Shown here: in pieces, positions 18,370-26,139 of the stretch
How positions within the stretch are numbered: the first letter of the stretch is position 1
Layout of the letters: every line of letters starts with the position of its first letter
Assembly (NCBI GenBank): GCA_016703025.1
Contig: JADJCV010000003.1
Span: 62,001-126,000 of the forward strand
Length of the DNA stretch: 64,000 nt
Origin: Candidatus Avedoeria danica
Lineage (GTDB): Bacteria; Chloroflexota; Anaerolineae; Epilineales; Epilineaceae
Direction: 5' to 3'
The notes under the pieces: model-generated
What the model saw: the letters and a program-made list of their open reading frames with translations, nothing else
What the model was told of the DNA's origin: nothing
Databases searched by the model: none
Program-made: the position numbers and the translations under genes

Positions 18370-19875
18370 ATGCTTGGCTATGCCGTTGTCGACCGTTTCG
18401 CGCGTAGCACCGCCGTCCTCGCCATTGCCTGGATGTCAGTGCCCGGCGTTGCCGTTAAGTCGCCGACGCCGACTCCCTATCCCGTGTCGCTCACGCTCGA
18501 GGACGCGCGGCGGAGCGTGCGCGAGCGGATGGGCGCCGCGCCGGGCCTGCGCGTCGGCGGTGCGGCGTACATCACCGGCCGCGATCTCTTCGAGCGTTGG
18601 CCCTATCGCCCCGGCGTCGCGAACGCCGGACTCACGTACCTCGATGCGATCCATTCATTCGACTCGCGATCCACGGAGCCTCCGGCCGCGCCGCTCGCCG
18701 ACGTCGTCGTGGTCGTCGAAGGTTCGATCGCGCCGCGCCCGCGATCGGTCCCCGCGGACGACTGGCACCGCGTCGCAACGTCCTTTGTGCTGACCACATC
18801 GCTCGGCTGCGCGCGCTTTGACGGCACGCCCCGCGCACCGTTCCACGCCGTTCTCGATGCCCGGACGGGGCAATGGCTGGGCGCGAGCTGGCTGGAGGTG
18901 GCGTGGCAGACATGCCTGCTGCGCGATCTGACGACGGCCACGCTACCGCACATCACCCTCGCGACGCCGCTGCCGACGACGGCCGCATCCGCGCCGACGG
19001 CGACGCCGCGCCGTCCGCAGTCGTGGCCGTGGCCCGCCGACGGGCCGACGCCGCGGCCGCCCGATCTGCCGGACTACGCTTGGCAGCCGCGGCCCCTCGC
19101 GCGTGGCCAGGTACCGGCGGCCCTGGCGAAGATCGCCGCCGACGTGCCGGTCGCTGCGGGGGCGCGTTGGCGGTACGAGTGGTCGTCGATGACGAACTAC
19201 ACGTTCTACGAGCGGCAGGACGTCGTGACGGAGACGATCGACGCGGCCTGGCAGATCGGACCGGACGTCATGGTGAGCCACGTCTCGACGAGCCCCGGCA
19301 TGCGTGTTATGTGGGGACGAGACGGAGTCTGGCTGTACACCTTCCCGAACGGCTTCGCGACGAACCTGCAGGTGCACCGTGGACTCGGGCCGGATCACAA
19401 GCCGTCCCTTTCGATCATGCGAAGGTGGCTCGACAAGATCGCGATCGAAGATGGACAGGAGGCATCGGAGATGGCGGCCAACGCATTGAACGAGGGCGTC
19501 GACACGCTGGCGATCGACGCGTTGCCGTGGCCGCCCTCGGTCTGGCACTACGCCACCTGGGCGTGGCACTGGAGCGGCGACGCGGACGTGCGCGTTCCGG
19601 CCGGCCGGTTCCGCGGTTGCCACGGGCTTGACGTTGCCTGGGGCTCGAATTCCGGACGGGCATACGATTGGTTCTGCTCCGGGATCGGCCTCGTGCGGCA
19701 TGACTATCACGACTACGGCATGGGTTACGGCGACAACGCGATGGAGCTCGTGGCCTACGACATCCCGCCCCTCGTCGCCCGCGACGCCCCGCCGTTGCCA
19801 ACGACGACCGCGACACCGACCAAGACTCCGGCTGCGCCCGTCGCCCGTCGAACCATCAGCCTCATCCGCCAGTAG
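18370..19875 (+). CDS. Secreted protein of unknown function with Thr/Pro linker
   Basis: A 501-residue exported protein with signal peptide STAVLAIAWMSVPGVAV. The N-terminal domain (about 35-185) carries two or three cysteines (SLGCARF, WQTCLL). A Thr/Pro/Ala-rich linker (about 195-235) follows, then a beta-rich domain with many Trp and Tyr residues (WRYEWSS, VMVSHVS, YDWFCSGIGLVRHDY). The last part resembles DUF3108-like or lipoprotein-type domains ending in GLVRHDYHDYGMGY, but I do not recognise the family. The start has an AAGGAGG ribosome-binding site. The 3' end overlaps the convergent Uma2 gene by 14 bp. No LPW motif is seen; it ends RRTISLIRQ. Confidence 0.75.
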   Translation: MLGYAVVDRFARSTAVLAIAWMSVPGVAVKSPTPTPYPVSLTLEDARRSVRERMGAAPGLRVGGAAYITGRDLFERWPYRPGVANAGLTYLDAIHSFDSRSTEPPAAPLADVVVVVEGSIAPRPRSVPADDWHRVATSFVLTTSLGCARFDGTPRAPFHAVLDARTGQWLGASWLEVAWQTCLLRDLTTATLPHITLATPLPTTAASAPTATPRRPQSWPWPADGPTPRPPDLPDYAWQPRPLARGQVPAALAKIAADVPVAAGARWRYEWSSMTNYTFYERQDVVTETIDAAWQIGPDVMVSHVSTSPGMRVMWGRDGVWLYTFPNGFATNLQVHRGLGPDHKPSLSIMRRWLDKIAIEDGQEASEMAANALNEGVDTLAIDALPWPPSVWHYATWAWHWSGDADVRVPAGRFRGCHGLDVAWGSNSGRAYDWFCSGIGLVRHDYHDYGMGYGDNAMELVAYDIPPLVARDAPPLPTTTATPTKTPAAPVARRTISLIRQ

Positions 19876-20509
19876 GCCCGAACACGTCCTCCACCCGAAT
19901 CCGCACGTCTCCAAACGCCCCCGGCACCACCGCCTCCCCCCGCCCATACCGCACCACCGACGCGTACCCCTTGCCGTCCGCCCTTGGCTCGCGGTGCACC
20001 TCGATCACGCTCTCCGCGACGGCGACGACCCAGTACTCCGGCACGCCGGCGCGGGCGTACATCGGCGCCTTGACGCGGCGGTCGAAGCGGAGGGTGGAGT
20101 GGCTGATCTCGATGACGAGGGCGCAGTCGGCGGCGGTGATCGAATGCGCCTGCAGCTCGGCCGGTGTGTAGGTCCGCTGGAGCACGGCGAAGTCCGGCAT
20201 CGGCATGGACCAGCGGTCCATCTTCACGGAACTGCTCGGAAGGATGTCGGCCCGGCCCTTGAACTGATCGTAGATTACGCGGCCGAGAAAGACGCTCGCG
20301 GAATTGTGGCCGCCGCCTGTCGGGGACATCGTGTAGATCTCTCCATCGATCAGCTCGACCCGCGCGTCCGGTGGCAGCTCGGCCGCACAGAAGCGGACGA
20401 ACATGTCGACGTCGAACCGCAGCTTGGTCGGCGCGCGGCCACGGGATGGCGAGATAAACGCGGACGGCGCGCCTGGCGCATTCGGTTGCACCATCGGTGA
20501 GACGGTCAT
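19862..20509 (-). CDS. Uma2-family (DUF820) PD-(D/E)XK nuclease-like protein
   Basis: A 215-residue protein of the Uma2/DUF820 family, which has a restriction-endonuclease-like fold. Family landmarks: RVELIDGEIYTMSPTGG near the N-terminus, MPMPDFAVL with the first acidic residue, VIEISHSTLRFDRRVKAPMY with the Glu and Lys of the core, then AGVPEYWVV. The catalytic set Asp / Glu-X-Ser / Lys appears intact. The ATG chosen begins MTVSPMVQ, as in the upstream paralog; the longer open frame reads into the intergenic region. It lies 43 bp downstream of that paralog, so the two are probably co-transcribed. Uma2 genes are abundant in cyanobacteria and Chloroflexota, with no settled function. Confidence 0.88.
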   Translation of the reverse strand: MTVSPMVQPNAPGAPSAFISPSRGRAPTKLRFDVDMFVRFCAAELPPDARVELIDGEIYTMSPTGGGHNSASVFLGRVIYDQFKGRADILPSSSVKMDRWSMPMPDFAVLQRTYTPAELQAHSITAADCALVIEISHSTLRFDRRVKAPMYARAGVPEYWVVAVAESVIEVHREPRADGKGYASVVRYGRGEAVVPGAFGDVRIRVEDVFGPTGG

Positions 20510-20552
20510 GGCCACCCTCGATTCGTGAATCGAAACCGTACGGTCGTCGCCT

Positions 20553-21176
20553 TCATCCCGGCCCGAGCACCTCGTCAACGCCAATGCGCACATCCTGGAA
20601 CCCCGCCGGCGTGACGGCCTCGCCCCGCCCATACCGCACCACCGACGCGTACCCCTTCCCGTCCGCCCGCGGCTCACGTTGAACCTCGATCACGCCCTCG
20701 CCGACAGCGACGATCCAGTACTCGGGAATCCCGGCTCCCGCGTACGCGCTGGCCTTCCTGCCCCGGTCGAAGCGAAGGCTGGATCGCGCGACCTCGATGA
20801 TGAGAAGGCAGTCTGCAGGCTCGGCGTGGCGCTTGTGGTACTCGGTCGGATCGTCGTGCCGCACGAGCACGGCGAAGTCGGGCATGGGCATGGACCATCG
20901 GCCGAGCAGGATGGAGCTGCCGGGCAGCACGCGGGCGCGATCGCCTAGGCGCTGGACGAGCAGTCGATTCAGGTCGATGGTTGGACCGTTGTGTTCGGGC
21001 GACGTCGGCGGCATCTCGTAGATCACCCCATCGATCAGCTCGACCCGCGCGTCCGGCGGCAGCTCGGCCGCACAGAAGCGGACGAACATGTCGACGTCGA
21101 ACCGTAGCCTGGCAGGCCCGCGGAGGCGGGGCCGGGCGGGCGGCGCGGTCGGTCGCAGTGTTGGCGAGACGGTCAT
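20553..21176 (-). CDS. Uma2-family (DUF820) nuclease-like protein (paralog)
   Basis: A 207-residue Uma2/DUF820 protein, very similar to its downstream neighbour (shared RFDVDMFVRFCAAELPPDAR and PRADGKGYASVVRYGRGEAV). Core elements: RVELIDGVIYEMPPTS, MPMPDFAVL, IIEVARSSLRFDRGRKASAY and AGIPEYWIV, so the acidic residues and lysine of the PD-(D/E)XK core are kept. The ATG at 21174-21176 gives MTVSPTLR, matching the paralog's start. The pair results from a recent tandem duplication, with divergence mainly in the central region. Its promoter region is shared with the divergent glycoside-hydrolase-like gene and contains an operator-like repeat cluster. Confidence 0.88.
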   Translation of the reverse strand: MTVSPTLRPTAPPARPRLRGPARLRFDVDMFVRFCAAELPPDARVELIDGVIYEMPPTSPEHNGPTIDLNRLLVQRLGDRARVLPGSSILLGRWSMPMPDFAVLVRHDDPTEYHKRHAEPADCLLIIEVARSSLRFDRGRKASAYAGAGIPEYWIVAVGEGVIEVQREPRADGKGYASVVRYGRGEAVTPAGFQDVRIGVDEVLGPG

Positions 21177-21352
21177 GGGGGCCCCTCGATTCACGTCGTG
21201 CACGTGCGGGCAAGGATAGACGGACGGCCGGACGACCGCAACGGTCCTTCGGACACGTCCGCGACACGTTGGCGACACGGGCGTCGAGCTGCAGCCGATG
21301 CCTGTGCACCTCGCCAGCAGAGGCGATGCAACTCAGCATGCCATCTTGCGCG

Positions 21353-21410
21353 CGATCACGGTAGAACGGCCGTGAATCACGGTGACTCGCGGCCAGTACT
21401 ACCGTGATCG
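21353..21410. promoter_or_regulatory. Operator-like cluster of ATCACGGT half-sites
   Basis: A 12-bp perfect inverted repeat (cgatcacggtag at 21353-21364, ctaccgtgatcg at 21399-21410) encloses a second dyad, ccgtgaatcacgg (21370-21382). ATCACGGT thus occurs twice directly and its complement twice. It lies 37 bp before the ATG of the secreted glycoside-hydrolase-like gene and 177 bp from the divergent Uma2 start. A dimeric regulator, or two dimers, could bind here; the protein is unknown. Confidence 0.5.
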
Positions 21411-21446
21411 GTTGCGCGCTCCAAGTCCCGACGATAAGCTCACCCC

Positions 21447-22853
21447 ATGCGCTCGACACCAAACCGCCCGCCGCGCCCGTCCCTTCCCGCCGCCCTCCTC
21501 GCGGCCGTCGCCCTGGCCATCGTGGGCACCGTCGCTGTCGCCGCCAGAACCCACGGCCGTGCGGACGCCGTCGACGACGCCGTCCGCACGGCCGCCGCCG
21601 CGGCCCGCTCCGCGACCGACGACCCCGCACCCCCCTCCCCCTACATCTGGCCCAGCGGCCCCCCCGCCGACCCCACCTACTTCCCGATCGCCGTCTGGCT
21701 CCAGAGCCCGTCCAACGCGCAGGCCTTCGCCGCGCTCGGCATCAACCTGTTCATCGGCCTCTGGGAGGGGCCGACCGACGCCCAGCTCGACGCGCTGACG
21801 TTGGCCGGGATGCCCGTCATCGCCGACCAGAACGACGTCGCGCTGGCGCGGCGGGGTGCGTCGACGGCCACGGGGCGGATCCTGCAGGGCTGGATGCAGC
21901 AGGACGAGCCGGACAACGCGCAGTCGGACGGCCAGGGCGGGTGGGGGCCGTGCGTGGATCCGGCCGAGATCATCGCGCGCTACGAGCGGATGAAGGCGGC
22001 GGATCCGGATCGCCCCGTGTGGCTGAACCTGGGGCAGGGCGTGGCCTGGGACCTCGACCGGCCGTACTACGGCCGCGGCAGCGCGTGCGCTGGGCGGTGG
22101 GACCAGTACCGGGAGTATGTGAAGGGCGCCGACATCGTCTCGTTCGACATCTACCCCGTCACGAGCCCGGACGCGCCGATCACCGGCGACCTGTCGCGCG
22201 TCGCGCTCGGCGTCGACCGGCTGCGCGAGTGGACGGAGGGGGAGAAGATCGTCTGGAACGTCGTCGAGACCACCCACATCGGCGCGGAGGTGAGGCCGAC
22301 GCCCGCGCAGCTGCGCGCCGAGGTCTGGATGAGCCTCGTCCACGGTTCGATGGGCATCGTGTACTTCGTCCACGAGTGGTTTCCGCGCTTCCGCGAGCCG
22401 GCGCTGCTGGACTATCCGGACATGCGCGCCGCCGTCACGGACCTCAACCGGCAGATCCGCGACCTCGCCCCGGTCCTCAACTCGCCGAGCGTCGACCGCG
22501 TCGTGGCCGTGGCCCCGGACGACCCGTCCCGCCGCGTCGATGTCATGGTGAAGCGCACGGGCGGCTGGCTGTACGTCCTGTCCGTGGCGATGACGGACGA
22601 TCCGAGCGACGTGACGTTCCGGATCGACCCGGCGGTGCTATCGCCTGATGTCGTCGACGGCGCAGGGGTCGAGGTCATCGACGAGGGGAGGACCGTCGCC
22701 CTCGTCGACGGCTCGTTCCGCGACGCGTTCGGCGGGTACGGCGTGCACCTTTACCGGGTGCGCATCCGCCCACTGACGCCGACCACGCCGGAGCCGGAGT
22801 CCACACCGGCCACGACGTCGTGGCGGCTGGTGCTGCCGTGGTTGCAGCGGTAG
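21447..22853 (+). CDS. Secreted glycoside-hydrolase-like TIM-barrel protein
   Basis: A 468-residue exported protein: signal peptide PAALLAAVALAIVGTVAVAA, an Ala/Pro linker, then a domain with the pattern of a GH-type beta/alpha barrel. The strand-end motifs are FPIAVWLQSP, INLFIGLWEG, GWMQQDEPDN (acid, near residue 153), VWLNLGQG, DIVSFDIYPVTSP, VWNVVETTH (near 272) and GSMGIVYFVHEW. Glu in DEPDN and Glu in VVETTH are candidate acid/base and nucleophile. A small beta domain follows, then a Thr/Pro linker ending WRLVLPWLQR, the shared LPW motif. The exact GH family is not assigned and substrate cannot be read. An operator-like cluster lies just upstream. Probably acts at the cell surface on a polysaccharide. 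Confidence 0.7.
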   Translation: MRSTPNRPPRPSLPAALLAAVALAIVGTVAVAARTHGRADAVDDAVRTAAAAARSATDDPAPPSPYIWPSGPPADPTYFPIAVWLQSPSNAQAFAALGINLFIGLWEGPTDAQLDALTLAGMPVIADQNDVALARRGASTATGRILQGWMQQDEPDNAQSDGQGGWGPCVDPAEIIARYERMKAADPDRPVWLNLGQGVAWDLDRPYYGRGSACAGRWDQYREYVKGADIVSFDIYPVTSPDAPITGDLSRVALGVDRLREWTEGEKIVWNVVETTHIGAEVRPTPAQLRAEVWMSLVHGSMGIVYFVHEWFPRFREPALLDYPDMRAAVTDLNRQIRDLAPVLNSPSVDRVVAVAPDDPSRRVDVMVKRTGGWLYVLSVAMTDDPSDVTFRIDPAVLSPDVVDGAGVEVIDEGRTVALVDGSFRDAFGGYGVHLYRVRIRPLTPTTPEPESTPATTSWRLVLPWLQR

Positions 22854-22937
22854 GCGAAGCGACGATCGGACATCGAACTGGCGTGCGCTCGCCACTCGCC
22901 CGGTGAGGCTCAGTGCTGTTCCATTGTCGGCTGTGCG

Positions 22938-23100
22938 GCCCACGCCAGGCCCCCAACCCCCGGCGCGCTCTGCGCGCCGACCCCTCCCCCAATGCTGGGG
23001 CAGGGGTGGCAGGGCCAACAACGCATGGTCGAGTCCCTGCCCCAGCATTGGGGGAGGGACAGGCTGGCCAACGGCCAGCCAGGGTTGGGGGCCCGTGGGC
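22938..23100. repeat. Nested inverted repeats (REP-like, family ccctccccca)
   Basis: A perfect 24-bp inverted repeat (22982-23005 and 23035-23058) has a 29-bp spacer. It is enclosed by an imperfect outer repeat (about 22938-22959 and 23079-23100) built on ggcccccaaccc. The core shares ccctccccca with the hairpin at 33816-33843. It occupies most of the 378-bp gap between the glycoside-hydrolase-like gene and the dehydrogenase gene. I see no ORF with coding character here. Confidence 0.65.
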
Positions 23101-23231
23101 ATGGGACAGCCCTGGCAAGGCTTGACTCCCCCCACCCCGCGCACCATCATCCCGCCCCACCGGCCCGGCCCCGTCGCGCCGCCTTCGCGCGCGCCGCTGC
23201 CGCAGACCGCCGCCCCCGCACGATCCGCCCC

Positions 23232-24524
23232 ATGAACGAACGCCTTCGACAGCGCGAAGCCTCCGGCCAACCCATCGAGGTCGCCTTGGTCGGCGCCGGG
23301 GCGATGGGCGTCGGCATCGCGTGGCAGATCGCGCGGACGCCGGGCATGCGCTTGGCGTGCGTCGTCGACCTCGACCTCGCCGCGGCCCGCAGGGCGGCCG
23401 ACGCGTACGGCGCGCCGTCCCAGACCGTCGGCCCGGGCGACCGCCTGCCCGCTCGCGGCACCGTCCCGATCGCCGCCGACCCGTTCGACCTCATCGGCCG
23501 ACCCGAGCTTCGTCTCGACGTCCTCGTCGAAGCGACGAACACGATCGGCTTCGCCGGGCGGTTGTGCGAGGCGGCGATCGACCGCGGGCTGCACGTCGTG
23601 CTGATGAACGCCGAGGTCGATCTGGCGCTCGGGCCGCAGCTCGTGGCGCGGGCGGAGCGCGGCGGCAAGGGGGCGATCGTCACGAGCGACGGCGGCGACC
23701 AGCACGGTGTGCTGGCGCGGATGATCGACGAGATCGAGCTCTGGGGCTTCCGAACGGTCATGGCCGGCAACATCAAGGGCTTCCTCGACCGCCACGCCAC
23801 GGCGGCGTCGCTGGCGCACGAGGCGGCGATCCGCAACCTCAACCCCGTGCAGTGCTGCGCCTACACGGACGGCACCAAGCTCGGGGTCGAGATGGCGCTC
23901 CTGGCGAACGGCTACGGCCTCGTGCCGTGGCTGCCGGGCATGGAGGGGCCGCGGGTGGCGGACGTGCGGGACGTCTTCCAGGCGTTCGACTTCCACAAGT
24001 ACGGCTCGACCGGCGTCGTGGACTACATCCTGGGCGCGGAGCCGGGCGGCGGCGTGTTCGTCGTCGGGCAGTGCGACGACCCCCTCCAGCAGCGCTACCT
24101 GCAGTACTACAAGCTGGGCGACGGGCCGTTCTACCTGTTCTATCGCCCCTACCACCTCTGCCACCTCGAGACGCCGCGCGCGATCGCCCGGGCCGTGTTC
24201 CATGGTGAGGCCGTCCTCCAGCCGCGCCGCGGCCGCGTCGCGGACGTGTACGCCTACGCCAAGCGCGATGCGGCGGCCGGCGAGGATGTGCCGCACGGCA
24301 TCGGCGGCGACCACTGCTACGGCCTGATCGAGCGCGCCGCGGACGCCGACGCCGCCGGCCACGTCCCGATCGCGCTGCTCGACGTCGAGGCCGGCGAAGA
24401 ACGGCCGCGCATCCGGCGCAACATCGCCAAGGACACGCCGCTCACCTGGGACGACATCGTCCTCCCCGACAGCTGGCTCGTCCGGCGCTGGCGGGCCGAG
24501 GGCCTGGCTGTCCCGGCCGCGTGA
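23232..24524 (+). CDS. COG4091-type NAD(P)-dependent homoserine-dehydrogenase-like oxidoreductase
   Basis: A 430-residue protein with an N-terminal Rossmann domain (VALVGAGAMGVGIAWQ, about 17-32; acidic residue in VVDLD binding the NAD ribose). A catalytic middle region follows (VLVEATNT, IVTSDGGDQ, MAGNIKGF, CCAYTDGTKLGVEMA), then a C-terminal part of the SAF-like type. This matches the predicted homoserine dehydrogenase group COG4091, whose true substrates are mostly branched sugar acids or unknown. The ATG at 23232 is used because the frame upstream crosses the inverted repeats. The stop overlaps the GTG start of the FAD protein, so the two products probably act in one pathway. Cytoplasmic; substrate not determinable. 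Confidence 0.8.
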   Translation: MNERLRQREASGQPIEVALVGAGAMGVGIAWQIARTPGMRLACVVDLDLAAARRAADAYGAPSQTVGPGDRLPARGTVPIAADPFDLIGRPELRLDVLVEATNTIGFAGRLCEAAIDRGLHVVLMNAEVDLALGPQLVARAERGGKGAIVTSDGGDQHGVLARMIDEIELWGFRTVMAGNIKGFLDRHATAASLAHEAAIRNLNPVQCCAYTDGTKLGVEMALLANGYGLVPWLPGMEGPRVADVRDVFQAFDFHKYGSTGVVDYILGAEPGGGVFVVGQCDDPLQQRYLQYYKLGDGPFYLFYRPYHLCHLETPRAIARAVFHGEAVLQPRRGRVADVYAYAKRDAAAGEDVPHGIGGDHCYGLIERAADADAAGHVPIALLDVEAGEERPRIRRNIAKDTPLTWDDIVLPDSWLVRRWRAEGLAVPAA

Positions 24525-26071
24525 CCGCCCCGCCCGCTGCCGTGATGCCCGGCGTCGGTGCTGCGCCGCCCAGTGTCGCGCCGCCCAGTGTCGCGCCGCC
24601 CCGCGGTTCACCGCACGTCGTCGTCATCGGCGGCGGCGTGTGCGGGCTGTACGCCGCGCGCGTGGCGGCCGGTGCCGGGCTGAACGTGACGGTGCTCGAG
24701 CGTGACGACGTCGTCGGCGGTCTGGCAGCCGGGCGGCGGATCGAGGGCAACTGGATCGATCTGGGCACCCACCACCTCCACGCCTTCGACGCCGCCATCT
24801 TCGATGACGTGCGCGCGATCATGGGCACGCGGCTGCGGCCGATCGAGAAGCTGGCGCTGGTGCGCTACGGCCGCGGCTTCCGGCGCTACCCGCTGGCGTT
24901 CGGCGACCTGCTGCGCGGCATCCCGCCGTGGACGCTGGCACGCGCGCTCTTTGGTCTCGTCGGCCAGCAGCTCGTGAATCGCCTGCGCCCGCGTGCGGCC
25001 GTCGACGCCGAGCAGGCGCTCATCGCCCTGTACGGCCTGCCCCTCTACCGCTTCTTCTTCCGCGACTTCACGGCGCGCTACTGGGGCATGTCGCCGCGCG
25101 CGCTGTCGGCCACCTTCGTCCGCCGCAAGATGCCGCGCCTCTCGGCGATCGACATCGTCAAGCGCGCCCTGGCCCCGCTCGGCTTCCGCGACGCGCGCGG
25201 TGCCGCCGTCGACAGCGCGCTGGCCGAGGAGACGCTGTGGTACGGCGTGCGCGGCAGCGGCGAGATGCCGACGGCCCTCGCCGAGCACGTGGAAGCCTGC
25301 GGCGGGCGGATCATCACGTCGGCCCCCGTCACGGCCGTCGAGACGGCGGGCGGCCGGGTCGTCGCGGTGCGGTATCGGCCGGCGGGCGCGGGTGCGGGCA
25401 CCGCCGCCGACGACGCCGGCGACGTGCGCCTGGCGTGCGACGCCGTGATCAACACCGCGCCGATCAACCACATCGTGCCGCGCTTCGACCCGCCGCCGCC
25501 GCCGGACGTGACCGCCGCCGCCGCCGCGTTGCGCCACCGCCCGATGGTGGCCTACGCCTTCCTCATCCGCCGGCCGCGCGTCCTGAACGCCTTGTACGTC
25601 TACTACCGCGACCGCCGCTTCCATCGCCTGGCGGAGCCCAAGAACAGCGGCCTGGCGATCGACCCGCCCGACCACACGCTCCTCCTGGCCGAGCTGATGT
25701 GCGCACCGGACGACGGCCTGTGGCGGGGCGATCCCGACGCCGTCGCCGATGTCGTCCGCGACCTCGAGGCCGAGGGCGTCTGCCGCGCCGACGAGATCGT
25801 CCGGCTGCACGTCGTCCGGGCCCCCGAGGCCTACCCGGTGTTCGATCTCGGCTTCGAGCCGCACCTCGAAGCGCTCCAGTCGTTCGTCGCCCGCTGGCCG
25901 AACGCGTGGTCCGTCGGCCGACAAGGCGGCTTCGGCTACCCGAACATGCACGCGGCGATGCGGGAGGGGGCGACGGCGGCGGAGAAGGCGGTGGCGATCG
26001 TCCAAGCGGCACGCGCCGCCGAACCGCAGGACGAAGCGTTGCCCGCCGACCCCGTCAGGATCAGCGCGTAG
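24521..26071 (+). CDS. FAD-dependent oxidoreductase (amine oxidase / protoporphyrinogen-oxidase-like)
   Basis: A 516-residue flavoprotein. The dinucleotide-binding motif VVVIGGGVCGLYAAR (about 33-47) is followed by an acidic ribose-binding residue (VLERDDVVGGLAAG), as in the protoporphyrinogen oxidase, phytoene desaturase and UDP-galactopyranose mutase superfamily. GTHHLHAFD and YGRGFRRYPLAF resemble the UDP-galactopyranose-mutase-like branch involved in glycan building. The C-terminal FAD motif is WSVGRQGGFGYPNMHAAM. The GTG at 24521 overlaps the upstream stop (GTGA). An in-frame ATG at 24545 is an alternative, and the stretch between includes two 15-bp direct repeats encoding APPSV. Substrate unknown. 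Confidence 0.82.
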   Translation: MTAPPAAVMPGVGAAPPSVAPPSVAPPRGSPHVVVIGGGVCGLYAARVAAGAGLNVTVLERDDVVGGLAAGRRIEGNWIDLGTHHLHAFDAAIFDDVRAIMGTRLRPIEKLALVRYGRGFRRYPLAFGDLLRGIPPWTLARALFGLVGQQLVNRLRPRAAVDAEQALIALYGLPLYRFFFRDFTARYWGMSPRALSATFVRRKMPRLSAIDIVKRALAPLGFRDARGAAVDSALAEETLWYGVRGSGEMPTALAEHVEACGGRIITSAPVTAVETAGGRVVAVRYRPAGAGAGTAADDAGDVRLACDAVINTAPINHIVPRFDPPPPPDVTAAAAALRHRPMVAYAFLIRRPRVLNALYVYYRDRRFHRLAEPKNSGLAIDPPDHTLLLAELMCAPDDGLWRGDPDAVADVVRDLEAEGVCRADEIVRLHVVRAPEAYPVFDLGFEPHLEALQSFVARWPNAWSVGRQGGFGYPNMHAAMREGATAAEKAVAIVQAARAAEPQDEALPADPVRISA

Positions 26072-26139
26072 GCATCGCTTTCGTGGGCCGGGGTTGACCG
26101 CATTTCCTGGACCTGCGAACCGCCGATAGGAGCCGACCC

